From Gaetbulibacter sp. 4G1 (lineage in GTDB: Bacteria; Bacteroidota; Bacteroidia; Flavobacteriales; Flavobacteriaceae): DNA of 64,000 bases. Shown one piece after another: positions 62,701 through 64,000 of this stretch; within the stretch, counting starts at the first letter, position 1; every line of letters starts with the position of its first letter. Made by a program: the position numbers and the translations under genes. A model generated the notes under the pieces. That model was not told the origin of the DNA. It saw only the letters and a list, made by a program, of their open reading frames with translations, and did no database searches. Location: the NCBI RefSeq assembly GCF_002741945.1, contig NZ_MDVN01000024.1:310001-374000 (forward strand), written 5' to 3'.

Positions 62701-62908
62701 ATTTATACTTAAATATATTAGCAATAAATGCGAAGGCTAAGCCTAGTAAAACAAGTTCAAACCACCAAGAATCATATATAGCGACCCAAGCAGTAGCTGT
62801 ACCAAAGTCGTTTTCTATAAATGTTGCTACAGCCATTGCTATCGCAAAAATTAAGAGTAATAGTAAAGCTAAACTTGATGAGGAAAAGAATTTATATAAT
62901 TTTTGCAT
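59753..62908 (-). CDS. ccsBA: Cytochrome c biogenesis fusion protein CcsBA (ResB-CcsA)
   Basis: The 1051-residue membrane protein combines a ResB-like N-terminal half (TMs at the start, large periplasmic domain, then a TM near 435) with a CcsA-like C-terminal half carrying the WWD heme-binding motif WGRYWAWDPKETWALI (about residue 955) and flanking His. It exports heme and attaches it to apocytochromes c (system II). A degenerate periplasmic region (about 500-720) lies between the halves. Its position downstream of nrfA fits maturation of the multiheme nitrite reductase; a terminator-like hairpin stands between them. Confidence 0.95.
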   Translation of the reverse strand: MQKLYKFFSSSSLALLLLLIFAIAMAVATFIENDFGTATAWVAIYDSWWFELVLLGLAFAFIANIFKYKLLRKEKWATLLFHVAFIVIILGAAVTRYTSYGGIMRIREGASSNIIISNTNFLSATITDGVTTKSIKKKLSFSPIQDNDFILETTFKGEPIVISYNNFIPDALAEVVEDENEGEPLLELVVTVGKGRNTIYLKRGEIEKIGEHQHEIGFNSDKEGIINIIEREGAFSISAPHDLDFFIMSTKQAGKIIKDSLQDITLRTLYRAGDISFVPLRYYEFGKFQIKSESDKLKDNDKTKDDALIVNVSVNAKEKPINLLYREGFRPTHHNVEIGDTKVTLSYGAGAIQTPFSIQLNDFQLERYPGSSSPSAYASEVTILDDGKETPFRIFMNNVLDYRGYRFFQASYDTDEKGTVLSVNHDSLGTIITYLGYLLMTLGMFFTLFGKTSRFKLINKKLRQIKHKSVMILVFLFFSLPNVFTQNSADSLLTSIEKVIENQQIDKTHAEFFGRLLVQDLDGRIKPINTLASEFLRKISRKTKFVYPLNNKDIIFDANQTFLSMHMLPQVWQRVPIIKVDFKKTRKLFDTITIGKNKLVPFTSLLDKKGSYILTNQVEEANKKKPSERNEFDKEVLKIDERFNILYNVFIGNYLKIFPNKNDTNNTWFSYNHHFEDFPEEDAQFAKYTIPSYFKDIGVNNYQDAHEKLLYIKKYQEVLGADVIPTSRRVEAELWYNNANVNFWLFQAFFTLGFVLLVLAIVKMFFYKKWVDFINNLFIIFTLIFFLCFTANIILRWYVAQHAPWSNGYEMLVFVAWVLVLCGLIIFRKSDFSLPLATLFSGALLFVSYLDWLNPEITNLMPVLKSYWLKIHVATIVSSYAPLALSSVLGLMALILLIIKTPKTKAVIEVKIKELTYINEIAMTIGLFVLAVGTFLGGIWANESWGRYWAWDPKETWALISIIVYAIVLHLRFIPKLNNSYVLNVASMFAFWSIIMTSFGVNYYLSGLHSYAAGDPLPIPSFVYVLALLMIVVAIIAYFKATKTRKNISNI

Positions 62909-62917
62909 AAACCGATT

Positions 62918-62966
62918 TAAAAAAAAAGATAACTCCTGTGATTTTTGTCTTCAAAAGTTATCTTTT
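62918..62966 (-). terminator. Terminator-like hairpin between nrfA and ccsBA
   Basis: AAAAGATAACT (62924-62934) and AGTTATCTTTT (62956-62966) pair; on the minus strand a U run follows. It may only partly stop the nrfA transcript before ccsBA. Confidence 0.7.
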
Positions 62967-62995
62967 ATAGTTCTTAAAGTAAAGATTATAAAACC

Positions 62996-64000
62996 TTAAT
63001 TATTCATTGATACTTTTTTTGTATTGTAACCCGCTTCTCTTTTTTTAGCAGCTTCTAACCATTGTGGTACAAGAGTTTTTTTAAATTCTTCCTTATCTTT
63101 TTTCATTTTTTCAACATCTAAACCTATATAAGCCTGTGCTTTCTCTTTAGTTGAAATATCTGGCATCTCTACTGGTTTATTATATCCTAAATCGGCTAGC
63201 AAACGTGCTAATTTTATACGACCCTCTTGAATAATTGTAAATCCACTGCCAAGTACTCTTCCAGTTTCTACAGGCGAATGGAATGAAGCTCCATGGGCTG
63301 CTGCTGCATAATCCCAACGCCATTGTGCATGACGAATATCCATTAAAATATCTTGCATTTGTTCTTCTGTAGCTCCTAAATCCCAAGCTTTCTTTGCTTC
63401 AACATGAGCCTTAACTAAAAAATCTTCAAATTTTAATCTATTCTCAGCAGCTTTTTGCTGGCGTTCATAAACATTATTTTTTAGTTTATCAGCATCTTCT
63501 CTATGACAAACTTGACATGCATTTGCGACATTATTTAAAGGAGATTGTATATGGTGATCGGTAAACTTTTGTCCTCCTTCGCTTTTATAAGGCATATGGC
63601 AATCTGCACAAGATACACCTCTATCAGCATGAACTCCTGTTAAGTATGTTTCGTAACCAGGGTGTTGTGCTTTTAGCATAGGTGCACGACTTAATTTATG
63701 AGTCCAGTCTTTGAAATTAATATCATCATAATATTTTTCCATAGCTTCTACAGACATTCCATTTTTCCATGGAAGCTTTAAATAAGGTATTCCTTCATTA
63801 CCTGGTACTTTCTTATCAAAATAGTACTCAACATGACACTGTGCACAAACTAAAGATCGCATTTCTTGATGCGTAGCTAGATTGATGTCTTTTCCCATTT
63901 CTTGAAAAGCTTCTACTAATGCAGGACGCGTAATGGTTAACTTCATCGTTTTGGAGTCATGGCAATCTGCACAACCTATAGGGTTAACTACTTCTGATCC
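62996..64000 (-). CDS. nrfA: Ammonia-forming cytochrome c552 nitrite reductase (5' end missing)
   Basis: The frame is open to the right window edge; the visible 334 residues form the C-terminal part of the pentaheme NrfA, which reduces nitrite to ammonia in the periplasm. Four CxxCH heme sites are visible: CADCH right at the edge (about 63960), CAQCHVEYYF, CADCHMPY and CQVCHRED. The catalytic CxxCK heme lies before the window edge. The DHHIQSPL segment provides the His ligands and active-site His. The expected nrfH should be to the right, outside the window. Confidence 0.95.
   Translation of the reverse strand, partial: GSEVVNPIGCADCHDSKTMKLTITRPALVEAFQEMGKDINLATHQEMRSLVCAQCHVEYYFDKKVPGNEGIPYLKLPWKNGMSVEAMEKYYDDINFKDWTHKLSRAPMLKAQHPGYETYLTGVHADRGVSCADCHMPYKSEGGQKFTDHHIQSPLNNVANACQVCHREDADKLKNNVYERQQKAAENRLKFEDFLVKAHVEAKKAWDLGATEEQMQDILMDIRHAQWRWDYAAAAHGASFHSPVETGRVLGSGFTIIQEGRIKLARLLADLGYNKPVEMPDISTKEKAQAYIGLDVEKMKKDKEEFKKTLVPQWLEAAKKREAGYNTKKVSMNN

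Noticed and set aside
1-64000. CRISPR array, tRNA, rRNA, insertion sequence, integrase or prophage genes
   Set aside because: No regularly spaced repeats, cloverleaf or CCA-type ends, transposase motifs or phage proteins were seen on either strand.

Overview
The window looks like a stretch of a Flavobacteriaceae (phylum Bacteroidota) chromosome. It is strongly AT-rich, many genes are preceded by the Bacteroidota -7 box TAnnTTTG 20-40 nt before the start codon, and Shine-Dalgarno sequences are rare. Family-typical features include a type IX secretion (Por) C-terminal domain, many lipoproteins, a fused E1 alpha/beta dehydrogenase, a fused ResB/CcsA cytochrome maturation protein, a bacilliredoxin YtxJ and SusC-like plug domains. 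No rRNA, tRNA, CRISPR array, insertion sequence or prophage was seen. Most of the content is core metabolism and housekeeping, with a few accessory patches. The closest genus cannot be told from the sequence alone.

Layout. 1-9.8 kb: a truncated S33-type hydrolase, a Crp/Fnr regulator, a RadD-like helicase, an S9 peptidase, a secreted unknown, two related unannotated mini-genes (7087-7379), an orphan ExbD, a 3D-domain lipoprotein and an M19 dipeptidase. 9.8-19.5 kb: sterol-desaturase-like protein and fused 2-oxoacid dehydrogenase E1, divergent from a forward run of 2OG-Fe(II) oxygenase, SUI1, DUF1835, nucleoside phosphorylase and cytoplasmic binding protein, then a TlpA-like thioredoxin and bifunctional Nnr. 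19.6-24.6 kb: the threonine operon thrA-thrB-thrC with a Thr/Ile-rich leader peptide. 24.7-31.1 kb: accessory patch with a barrel-less plug protein, an AraC regulator with a likely target operon (DUF5367, NmrA-like), a cupin, AlkB and a second AraC/GyrI-like regulator. 31.2-41 kb: glyA, fahA, a lipoprotein, DUF885, sulfatase, YtxJ and a secreted GH16 glucanase. 41.2-49.4 kb: clpB, a TetR/thioesterase pair with matching operators, a degenerate DeoC paralogue, OmpW, then deoC-deoD-GNAT-histidine phosphatase. 49.4-55.3 kb: a DUF6503 lipoprotein and the 5-oxoprolinase operon (pxpABC with an Nramp-like transporter and DUF2891). 55.4-64 kb: DUF2235 lipoprotein, YifB/ComM, an alginate-export-type porin, CcsBA and nrfA running off the right edge.

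How the genes work together. The thr operon takes aspartate to threonine. DeoC and DeoD salvage deoxynucleosides. PxpABC hydrolyse 5-oxoproline to glutamate. NrfA reduces nitrite to ammonia with hemes whose attachment needs CcsBA. The GH16 enzyme and the sulfatase suggest use of algal polysaccharide. The most unusual signals are the paired mini-genes ending in a shared W..TKR..Y signature, an Nramp homologue lacking its metal ligands inside the 5-oxoprolinase operon, a DeoC paralogue without two catalytic residues, the thr leader peptide, and the operator-like repeats beside the AraC and TetR genes.
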